This document shows positions 11,963 through 23,376 of a stretch of 64,000 bases of DNA, piece after piece. Position numbers and translations under genes: made by a program. Source of the stretch: Macrocybe gigantea (lineage: Eukaryota; Basidiomycota; Agaricomycetes; Agaricales; Callistosporiaceae); NCBI GenBank assembly GCA_011319805.1, contig SJRY01000017.1:1-64000 (forward strand). Direction: 5' to 3'. The notes under the pieces are model-generated. The model had not been told where the DNA came from. It saw only the letters and a list, made by a program, of their open reading frames with translations, and did not search any database. Position 1 is the first letter of the stretch, and the number at the start of each line of letters is the position of its first letter.

Positions 11963-12979
11963 GCTCTTGAACGGATTCCTCAGTGGCAGTAAGGGATGAG
12001 TAGACTAGTGAGTTCTTTGTCCCAATCTTCGCATGCCAACAGCTTCCTGCACAGCCTATCGGTCAGCGTTGGCCGGATCAATTGGCTCCGTGTTCGGCAG
12101 TCCGAACATGTACCCCATTCATTGTCGTATGTCTTGACCTCAGAATACTGACCTTGTTGAATAGCTAGAAAAGCCATCATCGAATACTAACGTTGCAGTC
12201 ATGGAGTGTGATTATTTCAAGCTATCACATGGTCATCAACCAGTGCTATTTTCTCATTCTTCAGCGACAGGGTCATCAGCCTTGTGTCAGGCGCACTGCA
12301 GTGGAGCATCATCCTTGCCATGGTCCTTGTCAATCACATCCACACTGGGCGTCGTCGCGTCAATAGAAATGGGCTCGCCCCATCCTGGTTGAAGTTGAGC
12401 CCGACATCGTCAATACGAAACATGTACTGGATCTGAACGTCGACATCAGTCTCGCCTTGAACAATAGATCAAGGATCAGCTCATGCCCTTTCTTTCCATT
12501 ATCATCGGAGCAGTGCAATTGCGGGCGCTGACGTTAACGCTTGCTGATTAGGATCTGTGGCTTGGCACCCTATGCCAAGAAAGCATTAATGAATTATATT
12601 GCTGACAGTCATTGGGTGAATTGCAGAAATGTAGAAAACTACCTTGCTCTTCGACGGTCTAATGTATTAATGTTTTCTTAGAGACGTGTGGTCAGTCTTC
12701 GAAAACCCAATCGATGGATCCCAAGGAAAAGGACTGTGTCCTTCAAAAATGACCATTTTGTAAATTATTGCAGCATCCCTTCCGATGTACCTGGTTACAC
12801 ATCGCAAGCGGGGCCCCTGAGCGCCTTTTTTTTTCATCACAAACCAATACAGTTCATCTGTCAAGGTAGGGATCATTCGAACGAGAATAAAAGTAAAATG
12901 GATTCCTGCCATCGTACCTCACGGTCGCCCAACAGCCCTTCGCACCTTGTGCTCAGAGTTGCACCTCACTCAACACGAT
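11963..12979. other. Intergenic between divergent genes
   Basis: About 1 kb separating the F-box gene (minus) from the Cys-rich gene (plus), so it should hold both promoters. No coding segment could be supported. Confidence 0.45.
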
Positions 12980-13935
12980 ATGTTCGGCTTGAAGCTCATG
13001 CTTGCACTTCCGATCGTGCTTTCTCAAACACTCTTCGCTGCCGCCGCCAGTCCGTTGGCACGATCAGAAGGCGTGATTGCGGCTCTGCTCAGCACGCCCA
13101 AGCACGCTCGCTCCGACCTTTCTGTCGGCTTTATTAGGCGTCAGTCAGGATGCGGCGGCGGCGACTTTCTCTGTTCAGATGGTGCGATGGTTCATACCTC
13201 TTGCCCGAGCTCAGAGGGAATTCTCACATTTTATACTTTTTTTTTGTAGGTGCCCATTGCTGCCCTATTGGCTATTACTGTGGCGAGTGGGGCGGGCAGG
13301 CGGGTTGTTGTCCGCTTGGCAAAATCTGCGGTGGTTCTAGCCCCGTTTGTGCTCACACAGGATATGTCCATTGTCCTGGAAAAGACTTCTGTTGTGGTAG
13401 GTGGAAGGCAACAATGCAGTGATGATACATCATTGCTGATTCTACCATCACAGCTCCTTCCGAGACGTGCGGTCAAAACACTTGCTTGTCTGGAGGAGGA
13501 GGTACCCCACCTCCACAAACCACGAAGGCTCCCCCACCACCACCACCACCACCTCCATCCACGAGTCGCCCAGCCCCTCCGCCTCCTCCTACTCAAAAGG
13601 ATCCGTCTCCATCAAGGCCTCCAAGCCCTACGCCCTCCAATCCGGTGTTATCAAGTCCGGTCCTGTCGTCACCCGTTCTCTCTGACCCAGCTACCACTCC
13701 CCTTACGACAGTCACTCAGAACACCATCACAAGTGTACCGAATCTTGGGACTGCAACGTGAGTGACTGAAAAGTCCCCGCAGAGGATGGGCATCAATAAT
13801 TGTTCTTTCTTTTATCCTAGTGGTAATCTCACGCCATCACCGTTGGCCGCCAACGGCGCCATCTCAAACTCTGCAATCGCCGCTGTCATAACTGGTATCG
13901 CTTTATGGGCCGGTCTCATGTTGATTGTCACTTAA
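12980..13935 (+). CDS. Cys-rich GPI-type surface protein A
   Basis: Exons 12980-13181, 13250-13396, 13454-13757 and 13821-13935 give 255 aa. A signal peptide (MFGLKLMLALPIVLSQTLFA) is followed by a pro-like segment containing RSEGVIAALL and ending in the dibasic RR before QSGCGGGDFLC. Exon 2 (147 nt) encodes a knot-like Cys module: CCPIGYYC, GCCPLGKIC, then CPGKDFCC. A Pro-rich, P9-containing linker and repeated PVLSS motif follow, and the last exon ends in a hydrophobic stretch (IAAVITGIALWAGLMLIVT) fitting a GPI-attachment signal. It is probably attached to the plasma membrane or wall. The same four-exon architecture recurs at 19636-20578. No named domain is certain; chitin-binding or adhesion roles are only guesses. 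Confidence 0.78.
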
Positions 13936-15190
13936 TCAGGAGATGAATTTCTTCGTTTCTTTTTGTCAGTCCACATCCGTGTATAATATTTGGCTGCATA
14001 ATGATCTGATGTCTTTTAAAGATTTTCATGTTCGATATCTATCCGTTGGGCCTGAGTAATGGTGGAGATACCACATGAGAGATGAATGAGCGACTGGATA
14101 TTGCAGGCTTATCTATCAAATCGCAAAGCAGAAGTCAGTACGGATTGTCCCATCAATTGATCTAAAAGTACGCCATTCCCCCTCACTGGCGCCAATGTCA
14201 ACGTGTTCAAGACATTTTGCCCACATCTCTGCGTTGCCTAAGATGCTTGTGACCTCACAATGAACGCAACGCGGCCATCATTTCCCAAAATGTCATCACA
14301 GCCCCCACTAGACACCCGGTCCAGCCAGACATCGCGGCATATCTACCGCCATCATCTACGGCATTCCAGCCAGTCGTTTACACTATGTCCAGAGTGCCAA
14401 TATTCGAGACATCGATTTCCTCTGATTTCCTCCATTCTAGGAATCGTTTCAAGGGTCTTTGGACCAATAGGGAATCCTGTTAAGGCCCAGTGCATACAAT
14501 GAGTGGCCGTATGAAAGGCGATCAGGTCGAGCAGCCTCTATACTAATCGACTCTAGCTCTGAGTCCTCACGCGCAGATGGACCAAGATAAGTGTCGGTCG
14601 GCGTGTCTATGTGAAATTCCCCATCGATTCCATGGGTTTATATCGATCAATGTGAGGCTCTGAATTTGAATATCAAACGAGTCACGATAGTGTCACGACA
14701 ATGCCGCGTCTCGGGGAAGCACAGCGAAGCACACGCTCTGTGATGTACTGAGAACAACAACATACTCCTATCACTTCTCCCGTAATCTTGCCAGAGAGAA
14801 GATATCAATATACGAATGGCATAAAGCGAGAAACATATGGTCAAACGATAGCCGGCTGGGCATGACGGCATAACCATGGCACAAATATCATCGCCGCTGG
14901 GCGGCAAGACTCAAAATAGATGCCAACGAAGCTTCAGTAGCATCAGTTCTCTCCAAGCTGGTCGTCTGACACCAGGATGAGGCACTTTGTCAGTTCTGTT
15001 CCCTGCGAAGATACCCATGACCTCATGTGGAATGGCAAAACCCACCCCGAAAGTCGCTGAATAATGAATAATCGCACCCTCACATCGACCATTAGGAAGC
15101 AGGCGCTTTGTAACAATTGCCTATCATATGCACGACCGAAGTCAGATGGAATCACCGCTAGATGATATTCCCGAAATAAGCAAACTTCCA
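13936..15190. other. Intergenic between Cys-rich A and GST 1
   Basis: About 1.25 kb; only short frames without domains or splice support. Confidence 0.5.
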
Positions 15191-15198
15191 TATAAAAA
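15191..15198 (+). promoter_or_regulatory. TATA box of GST 1
   Basis: TATAAAAA 46 nt before the ATG at 15244; its presence suggests the frameshifted gene downstream still has a promoter. Confidence 0.5.
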
Positions 15199-15243
15199 GC
15201 CTCGCTCTGAAGGATCGAGCCGGAATAAAGCACACCCACACAG

Positions 15244-16070
15244 ATGACTGAGTCGAATCCTATCATCCTCTACGACTTCACTTCGAAGATTGGGGTCCCT
15301 TGGAATCCCAACGTCTGGAAGACGCAGTGCGTAGGCTGGTCATATAATTGACGAAGTCGCAAATTGACATATTGGTCTTCTTGCAGTTTTTCCCTCAATT
15401 ACAAGGGGCTTCATTACAAGGTGGAATGGATCGAATATCCAGACGTCGAAGAGTTCTCCAAGAAATTGGGCATCGGGCCGACATCTAAAAAGCGCAACGG
15501 CGATCCTTTCTATACCCTTCCGGCAATTTACGATCCCAACACTAAGACCGGTTTGGCCGACTCTATCCTCATCGCCGAATATCTGGACAAGACCTATCCT
15601 GACACACCCAAACTCCTCCCAGCGGGCTCCTATGCGCTGACCCACGCTTGGGTTAGTACAATCCCAGCTACTGCCGAGGCTCTTTGGCAGTTCATTATGC
15701 CCGGGAGCAATGCCATTCTCAAGCCGCGTAGCGAAGAATACTTCCGCAGGACAAGAGAGGCTATTTTCGGTACCACGATGGAGGAGATGGAGCCAAAGGG
15801 AGACACTGGAAAGGCGCAGTGGGCTATTTGAAAGAACAATGGGGCCAAGTCGATGGTTGGGTCAGAAAGAGCGCTCACGAAGGGCCATACGTCATGGGCA
15901 ATCAGATTTCCTTCGCCGACTTCGTCCTCGCTGCGTACTTCACTTGGATGAAGATCATCTGGGGCGAGGATAGCGAGAAGTGGAAAGACATTATGACTTG
16001 GCACGACGGTCGTTGGGTCGAGTTGCTTCGACGTGTTGAAAAGTTTTCCGTGGCAAAGGATTCCACATGA
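15244..16070 (+). pseudogene. GST 1 (etherase-like), single-base frameshift
   Basis: Exon 15244-15326 joins exon 15387 onward (60-nt intron). The N-terminal thioredoxin-fold half is intact: IILYDF, SLNYKGLHYKVEWIEYPD, PFYTLPAIYDP and ADSILIAEYLDKTYP (glutathione-binding Asp-Ser). At 15821-15823 a GGG run ends the first frame (stop seven nt later), while the helical C-terminal half continues one frame away (SAHEGPYVMGNQISFADF to the stop at 16070). One added G would restore a protein of about 255 aa colinear with GST 2 at 16854. It is either a real loss of function or a sequence error. A 48-nt pseudo-intron could also bridge the gap but would delete residues conserved in GST 2. Family: fungal GSTs related to bacterial beta-etherases, conjugating glutathione to aryl or xenobiotic substrates. 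Confidence 0.72.
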
Positions 16071-16798
16071 TCTGAGTGTCCAAATTGTTGTGTACCAGAT
16101 ATCGAAGACGCGTCATTCTTTTCTGATAGCCAGAATGGTCCGTGCGTGCACTTATCAGCGGTTCGGGGACACGACAGCAGAAGGTGATGGTCACTGGCTG
16201 CGCTCGAGATAACACGCGCGATGATATCGGCATCCTCCTGAATTGTCTTGTCAGCAAGGACATATACTCCTTTGACACCAAGAATAAATCCTAGAATGCA
16301 CGAAGGCTCACGCGGCATTGACATATTTGTTCAATTTCTAATGGATTGAGCCAGACTCCACTGCAAGGCAGCAGCCCGGGATTACCGAAAACGCCGCAGC
16401 TACCCTCGATCTGGCTGGCCGAAGCTGACGTGTTGTAGTGGCAGACGCTTGAGAGGAAAACGGGGACAGGCGGAAGGGTCGGGTGAGCCAACGACATGAT
16501 GCGTGAATGTTGCGGCCTAGCAAAGTCGCTATATTCATGTATTAGTTGCTGCGGTGGCGCCTGCGCTTTTTTGATGTCCGGTGCGTTTGAATTGAATCAA
16601 AGGCCCAAGTTTCGGTTGTGGAAATGGTTTTCGAAAAAAGGCAAAGGAATTCCCAATTGGAGATTCGACTCTGCTGCGGCCTACGACACGTATCAAAAGA
16701 TTGCTAACGGACGCCAAGTGGGGAACGATATTGGGTAGTGCGCAGGTATGCTAGACGAGTTCTTTCCCTAGCCTCGGTAAGCGTCTTTGGATTGCGGG
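16071..16798. other. Spacer between the GST pair
   Basis: About 0.7 kb containing no supportable gene; an 80-codon plus-strand frame at 16496-16738 lacks any domain. Confidence 0.5.
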
Positions 16799-16806
16799 TA
16801 TTTAAG
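16799..16806 (+). promoter_or_regulatory. TATA-like box of GST 2
   Basis: TATTTAAG 48 nt before the ATG at 16854, same spacing as for GST 1. Confidence 0.45.
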
Positions 16807-16853
16807 GTGGTTGATATCTGCTCAAACCAGGAAACCCAGATTAAGATTCAGCA

Positions 16854-17674
16854 ATGGCCAAGTGCATCATCTTCTATGACATCAATTCCCAGCTCAACGG
16901 CCTTGGTTGGAATGTGAATACCTTAAAAACGAGGTATGTTATAGTGTCTGAAAAACCAGCGGGTCGACTTACAAGAACCGCCGTCGATTCAGGTATTCGT
17001 TGAACTATAAAGGACTCCCGTACAAGACCGTATGGGTCGAGTACCCGGATATCGAGGCGAAGTGCAAGGAGGTTGGCATACCACCAACGGGAAAGAAACC
17101 GAACGGTAGTCCCTTTTACACCCTTCCCGCTATATACGATCCCTCCACGGAGACCGCTGTCGCGGATTCTATCCTGATCGCGGAATACCTAGACAAGACC
17201 TACACCGAAACGCCGAAACTCCTTCCTGCTGGTTCATACGCTTTACAACATGCCTTCAATCCCGCCATGTGGGCGACCGTTCGCGACATCCTACCGTTCG
17301 CGCTCAAGACACACAGGCAGGTTTTGAATCAGCAAAGCTTGGGATACTTCCGTAGTACGCGCCAAGTCATGTTTGGGGTTGGGGACTTGGACGAGTTGCT
17401 TCCTGCCGATGAAAAGGTTCGCGAGGCAGCATGGATGAAAGTCGAGAACGGCTTTGGCGTGTTGGATAGTTGGATTAAGCGGAGCGCCCATGAGGGACCT
17501 TATGTCATGGGCAAAGATGTTTCCTTCGCAGACTTCGTGCTGGCTGCAATGGTGCGTTCCATGAAAATCGTTTGGGGCGAGGACAGCAAAGAATGGAAGG
17601 ACATGAGTGCTTGGCAGGATGGAAGGTGGACGAAGTGGCTTGAGATGTTTGCTGAATATGAGCAAAAGATCTAA
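16854..17674 (+). CDS. Glutathione S-transferase 2 (etherase-like)
   Basis: Two exons (16854-16933, 16993-17674; 59-nt intron in the same place and phase as in GST 1) give 253 aa, a normal GST length. N-terminal thioredoxin-like domain: CIIFYDI, WNVNTLKTR, SLNYKGLPYKTVWVEYPD, PFYTLPAIYDP with the cis-Pro, and VADSILIAEYLDKTY, where the Asp-Ser pair contacts the gamma-glutamyl group. The C-terminal helical domain includes SWIKRSAHEGPYVMG and VSFADFVLAAMV, the usual N-capping region. The protein is cytosolic (no signal). Members of this basidiomycete class are thought to detoxify wood-derived or other aromatic compounds. It is a tandem duplicate of the gene 0.8 kb upstream but is uninterrupted. 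Confidence 0.85.
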
Positions 17675-19518
17675 AGCGAACGCACGTCTTATACAACCTA
17701 ATACCGAGTATAGCTCCAAAGTGAACGCCGCAGCGCTATCCTAGCTAACTAGAATGACGAAACAATGTCTAAGTCAGAACGGTCATGTATTGAGAACAAT
17801 GCTAGATAGCTATATCATATGAACAACCGACGATGACTTGAACTGCGGAATAGCAAGAAGGTTGGACTACCAATCATAAGAAAGGTAACTAAACAACATG
17901 CCCTGTGAAAACCTGTTGGAGGGTGAATGGTCTCCGGTTGTGCTGCAACCACAGAAATCCGAGCTCGGAAAAGCGGCGTTTACTTCGCATATGTTGCGCT
18001 CCAAAGGGGCCTGGTGGACTGAACAGGTTACATTAAATGATAGCTGTGCACGGGGTTAGAAAGGGATTGCGTCAATACCAGATGCGGGGATGATCTTTCA
18101 GGGGAGGATTGCGGACGTGACAGAGTGGAATACAAATAGTTGTTTTGTGGGATTCAGTCCGTTGTGTTCGGCGAGTGAACTCAGATTCACCGGGCAGACC
18201 TCGAAGCATGCGCGTTCAATTGTTCGGGGCTCTCGACGACGTCCCTGCATGATGGATGATGGCACTTGAGAACCATCCCGTTTGCAATGACACGTCTTGA
18301 GCAAGGCGATGACAAGCCTTGTTTAATGCGTGATTTCGGGACGGCAAAGTTCCACTGAGGACGTTCTTTTCACTTCGCTCGCAATTGGCAGTTGGGCGAA
18401 ACATCTATGTGAAATGCCTCTGCTTTGGAGGACATGCGGCTTCCAGGCTGGAACCGTGAGTGCGACGGGAGTTCCATGTCCGTTGAATCTATATGTTGGA
18501 AGTCAGGAAGTCAGGGTTGATCTGCAAATGTGAATCTATTTGGAATGTACATCATTCTGCCGCCTGAAGGCTGCGTACTGTAGGTCACGATTCTTGGGAT
18601 GGGTGATTGCAGCAAGGTCGAAGGATATTGAAGTGGCTGTGGCGAAGCGATGAAGAAGGCTATAAGGTGAGAAAAGCAACCGTGGGCAACGTCTCTTACC
18701 AACGGACTTGCCCTAGGTGTGGCGCAAATCTTCTGATAGTGTAATTCGCCGTTTCGGAAGGTAGGGTTAGGATGTGCTGGACTTCAAAAACTTTGAAAGA
18801 AAATGTCGTTCATTGTTGTAGACGGAAGTGGAAAATAAAGATTGACTCGATGCCGCCAAAATTGTTCGCGTCCTAGATTTCACCTCAGACAGAATATGTC
18901 GATATGATATTTTGCGGTGGCGGTACGGAGGTTCCAACCAGATGGTCATCCTCCTTGATAATCGGCTGTCTCGCTTAGCCCAAGTCCTCGCCAAGACGAC
19001 CTAAAATTATCGCTCCACAAAGATGCCTATCAATGTCTCGACAGGTAGAAAAGAAGTTCTGTCCTAGAGCACCAGTGGATAAAATTGCGGTAATAAGAGA
19101 TATGTGATAAAATGTGCACCGCGCCACGATTCAATTACATGACGCGCAAGAGCAGCTGAGATGAAAGAACGGGTGAAATCAGGATGAAAAACGATGTGTC
19201 GAGATCAATAAATATAGGTAAACAAAGTCTAATTACGTGCGTCAATTTCCTCGATTATAATGCCTTTTTTTTCCGATAATTCTCGGTCTTCCTAACAGTT
19301 TGACGGATTCAGTCCTGAAGTAGCAACCCAACATGTCTTTTTTCTCTCAAAATGCCATATTCTGGCGTTGAGATATCTATCAGGGCAGACCTGGTGGCGC
19401 CGAACGCGCAGACATCGCTTCCAGGGCTTTGGTGTCATTTGTAATTGGATCGCCAAGAAAACGCGTTCGTGAACAGGACAGATGTTTGTGTGCTCCTGAC
19501 TTGTTCAGGGACCCCTTG
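17675..19518. other. Gene-poor stretch
   Basis: About 1.8 kb between GST 2 and Cys-rich B. Small frames on both strands show no domain; nothing supportable. Confidence 0.5.
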
Positions 19519-19525
19519 TATAAAA
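19519..19525 (+). promoter_or_regulatory. TATA box of Cys-rich protein B
   Basis: TATAAAA 110 nt before the ATG at 19636, followed by a CT-rich tract (about 19550-19615) of the kind found at fungal transcription starts. Confidence 0.45.
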
Positions 19526-19635
19526 TGCTCATTATTCGCCCCAGTCGTCTCCAGGTCTCCTGACGATACCCTTTCCTCGTTCTCCCCCTCTCAATCCCTT
19601 CCTCCGATCGTTCATTTGAAAAAAGAAAAAGGAAC

Positions 19636-20578
19636 ATGCTTGACTTGAAGCTGCTATTCGTCGCGCCCCTCGTGCTCTCGCAAGCCCTCTCTGCCGCTGC
19701 GTTCGGCGTTCCCGTCGAGAAAAGAGAGGCCCCGTCTGCTATCAGGTCGGAGGGCGTCATTGCGGCATTGCTACGCAAGCCCAACGTTGGACGCTCCGAA
19801 CTTTCTAGCAATCTCTTGAGCCGTCAGTCCGGGACGTGTGATCCCGGTTATTTGCCATGCTCAGACGGTGCGAATAATGAATATCCACGTGTCGGAATCG
19901 TAGGACCTTACTTGCATTTTCTTCTCGTCGTTCATAGGTGATGGATGCTGTCCAGTCGGAAAATATTGTGGTGTCTGGGGCGGCAAGCCAGGCTGCTGCA
20001 CTATCGGCAAAACCTGTGTTGCCAACAACAATCCTTGTTCCTATGAAGGTTACGTTCCCTGCACCGGCGAAGATTTCTGTTGTCGTAAGTCGTCATCTCC
20101 CCAAATTCCCTTGTATCTCGCCGTTGAACTCTTGGTCTCCCAATTTAAATGCAGCCGCTGGAGATACCTGCAGTCGTAGCGCCACTGGAGAAAGGCAATG
20201 CTGGAAGCCCGGATCTGGAAATGGTGGCAGTTCCCCCACATTCACGCCCGCGTTCTCGAGCCCTGCTTTCTCTAGCCCCGCGTTCTCGAGCCCTGCCAAC
20301 ACAGGATTCTCAAACCCCACTCAGAACACTGTCACGGCCGTGCCGACCACGACCGGAACTGCCTTTGGTTCGTCTACGAGTGCTGCGTAAGTGTTGTAGA
20401 TTAGGTGATAAGCATGCAAAAGCTGATGGAAGATGCCTATTTCTTTTATTTCAGATCTGGCAGCGACTCTCTTCCTGGCAAGCTCTTCAATGGTGCCCTT
20501 TCCGGCTTTGCCACCGTGACCTCCGCTGTGATGACAGGACTTGCCTTGGGTGCCACATTGGTCTTGACTGTGGCTTAG
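19636..20578 (+). CDS. Cys-rich GPI-type surface protein B
   Basis: Exons 19636-19867, 19938-20084, 20155-20386 and 20455-20578 give 244 aa. Architecture matches protein A: signal peptide, RSEGVIAALL propeptide, LSRQSGTCDPGYLPC, then a 147-nt Cys exon of exactly the same length (GCCPVGKYC, GCCTIGKTC, CTGEDFCC), a third exon with PAGDTCSRS and a Ser/Pro tandem repeat (PAFSS three times), and a C-terminal hydrophobic GPI-type signal (TGLALGATLVLTVA). All introns share phase with gene A. The KR dipeptide at residues 30-31 suggests Kex2 processing. Linker repeats differ from A, so linkers evolve faster than the Cys core. Function is unknown; probably cell surface. Confidence 0.8.
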
Positions 20579-20779
20579 ACGCCGAGTCCTACAAATTAAA
20601 GATGTTATTCTGTTTTTCAGTCACTCGTTTGTATATACCATATGATCTATCTAGCATTGAATAAGCTCCCGTCATTTCTCACGACCGTGATCGATGATCA
20701 GTAAACGGACATTAGCCGTCCCCGTTTTCTCCACTTTCTATCACCATCGACTGCGGGTTCGAGCTCAACGAATCGTGTA

Positions 20780-23104
20780 ATGGCTTCAGATTCATCCGCT
20801 TCCACATCCCCGATGGTGTTGACGCCCGACTCGACGGGCGGCACCCCCGACGCATCCGCCGTGAAGAAGGCGCGCCGCCAGACCGCGTTCTACCCGAATA
20901 TGAAGGTCTCCGGGAAGCCGCAGAAGCCGTTCAGTCGAAGCGCTGCGAAGCGCGAGAGCGTCATGGCTCTGGGAAGTATAGAGCACCTGCAGCACTACTT
21001 TACAAAGACAGGCATCGCGGCCAAGAGAAAGTGAGCCATGTTCCTCTACAGCACAGCATGTTTCTCTCTTCGACGTGTCGATGTCGAAGAGCTCGTGTTT
21101 TTGCAACTAGTTTTGGTCCCATGCGTTTTTCTAATCGATTTTGTTCACAAGCCCACTCAACAAGCCATATCAAGGTCTTGTCCCTGCCATCGGAGGCCCG
21201 ACACACATACGGACAAGCCCTTCAATAAGCTCCCAATTCGAACTTCCGCCATCCCCAGTCATTCCTGAACCCAGGGACTCGGCACCTTCGTATGTCAAAA
21301 GCTTCGAAACTGACCCCGAGTCGCTCTTACCTGGTGTGATTGAAGACCTCACGGCGGTGTCCCGCGCATGGCACCTCGAGCCCGAGCCGACTTCGTCGAG
21401 TGGTGGCGCGCTGGCCGGTGACGCTCCCATAGACATCCTTGACCTGCTCAAAGTCACCACGAGGACCGTCCAATCGATTCGAAGCTACCTCATCTACCTT
21501 CCAGACGAGTCCATCAACATCACCCGGTCCAACTTCCGCCCGCACATTCTTGGTCCCGCCAAGCCGCAGCCCAGCTCGTCTGCATCGTCCTCCTCCAAGG
21601 AATCGGACTCGTCCGCGCTGATCCGGCGATCGGCACTAGAGGTTCTGTCACTGCTGAGGACTTTGGAGGAGCGTTGCAGGTTGCCTCTGAGTGACGAGGC
21701 ATATGATGCACAGAGCGAAGGCGGTACGTCGCGTGGAGAGGGTGGTGCACATTCTCGCGTCGCGAGCCCGAATCAAAAGGCAGACGAGTTGCCGCCGGAG
21801 GAGGAGGACCTCATTTTGCAGAGTCCTCATGTCGACCCAGACACTTCTGTCGGCTATTCTTTTGTCCGCGTTCAGGGGAGGCATGAGAGCGTCCCCGTTT
21901 GGGAGGATGAGGAAATCACGTTCGCGTCAGACGACGAAGAGAAGGACAAGAGACAGCCTTGGGAGGAACGGCTCGTCGTCGGGAACGGTTGGCTCTATCG
22001 ACAAGACGTGACTATGCGGGAGCTCGAGCCAGAAAGGGCAGTTGTGCAGAATTATCTGGAAACGGTGGATGAGGTGCTATTCGACGGCAAGAAGGGTGCG
22101 GGCAGGTCGGAGAGAGGGTGGGAGGTGCAACGAAAGAAGCTTTTTGAGAAGAGCGACAGGGCACACACGAGGCTCAAGGGGAGGAGGGTCAGCTCTGGGG
22201 ATGGCGCCGCCAAAGCTTTGCCGATGGCGGACCTCGGCGGTGAGCGAAGAAGAGTGTCAACGGGAATGTTGGACATGATGAGCGGGATGAGGTTGTCAGA
22301 AGAACCGGAAGGGATGGACGACATCAGAGAGGACGAGGAGGCGGAGGAAAGCGTGGATGACGATGACTTGCCCGACTGGGCCAAGAGAAGCTCTTTTGCC
22401 GACGATGAGCTAGGTGAGGGCCCGTATTTCATCATCCGCGTTGGCTCGACTTAATCCATTCGACTGAAGGCCGGGCCCATGCTGTGCTGTCGACTTTCTT
22501 ACCATCACACCTCCTCCCGTCCTTACATCCTCCTACGCCGCGAATAGACTTCCTCGCCAGTCTCTCATCGGGGCAGCTCCTCTGCATGGCATACAACTCG
22601 TGCGTGCGCAAGTCCAAGAAGCCTTGGGGCTACGTCAACAAGGACGGCATACACGACATCATTGCTCTCGAAAAGGCAGAGGAGACGACGTCGAGCGAGA
22701 GCAGGAATGACGGTACCAAGAAGGGTTGGACGTTCAGAAGGATCGACAATCTTAGACTCTGGGCCGGGTCAGTCTTTTTCCCCAAACATACGTTCTCGCG
22801 CTTGGTCATTGTCCACGACGTGCTGATTGTGAATCTACGTAGCGCGCTGAAACTGCGATACTCCATTCCACTGCAAGTACCTACGGAACCAATAGCGGGG
22901 ATCGGCGCTCCAATGCGCCCTTCTACGCCCGTCAGCTCGCCCATGAAGACAACTCACCGCATCTCGTCTCAGAATTCTGATCCGCCACTCCTCTTTGACG
23001 CGAAGGTCGTAGCGCGGAAAGACGAAGGATGGGAGACCGTGCTGGAGAAGGTCCTTCTGCGATGGATAGCCAAAGTTGTGGAAGAACGGAGGAGCATCCG
23101 CTAG
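20780..23104 (+). CDS. Conserved protein with calponin-homology-like C-terminus
   Basis: Four exons (20780-21030, 21152-22413, 22470-22767, 22843-23104) give 690 aa. The first 85 residues include ARRQTAFYPNMKVS and HLQHYFTKTGI, then NPLNKPYQGLVPAIGG. A long middle part is acidic and Ser-rich (EEEDLILQSP, VDDDDLPDWAKRSS) and holds a conserved-looking segment VGYSFVRV...WEDEEI. The C-terminal third (AVLSTFLPSHLLPSL, FLASLSSGQLLCMAYNSCVR, KPWGYVNKDGIHDI, RRIDNLRLWAGALKLRY) has the helix pattern of a calponin homology domain, with the D/S-G-Q-L-L-C element. That is inference: I know basidiomycete homologues only as uncharacterised. If right, actin or microtubule association is possible. Donor of intron 3 is GTCAGT. 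Confidence 0.7.
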
Positions 23105-23376
23105 AAGCGTCACGCATGCTTGACCCCTTAGTTGATTGCGCAGATTTTCACGCATATGATCTACGTACCGGAATACTGTTACTCATTCTACCCTACGCAT
23201 TAATCACTCTTCAAACCTTTTCCAAACCATCCGTTAAAGAAATGATGCACATACAAATGTTTCTCGTCGTAAAAGAACACCCGGGTATAGCCAAGTAAAG
23301 AGTCCGTGAAATTCAGAATTCGCATGTCCGTTAGAACGAAAGAATTCGTGCTCATGTACGTCTATAAGTCATTCCC

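Noticed and set aside
14943..15266. Minus-strand frame overlapping the GST 1 promoter
   Set aside because: No domain, and it covers the TATA box and first exon of GST 1 on the other strand.
15775..15822. A 48-nt intron bridging the GST 1 frameshift
   Set aside because: It would remove residues colinear with GST 2 and uses a weak GTACCA donor; a one-base indel at GGG is simpler.
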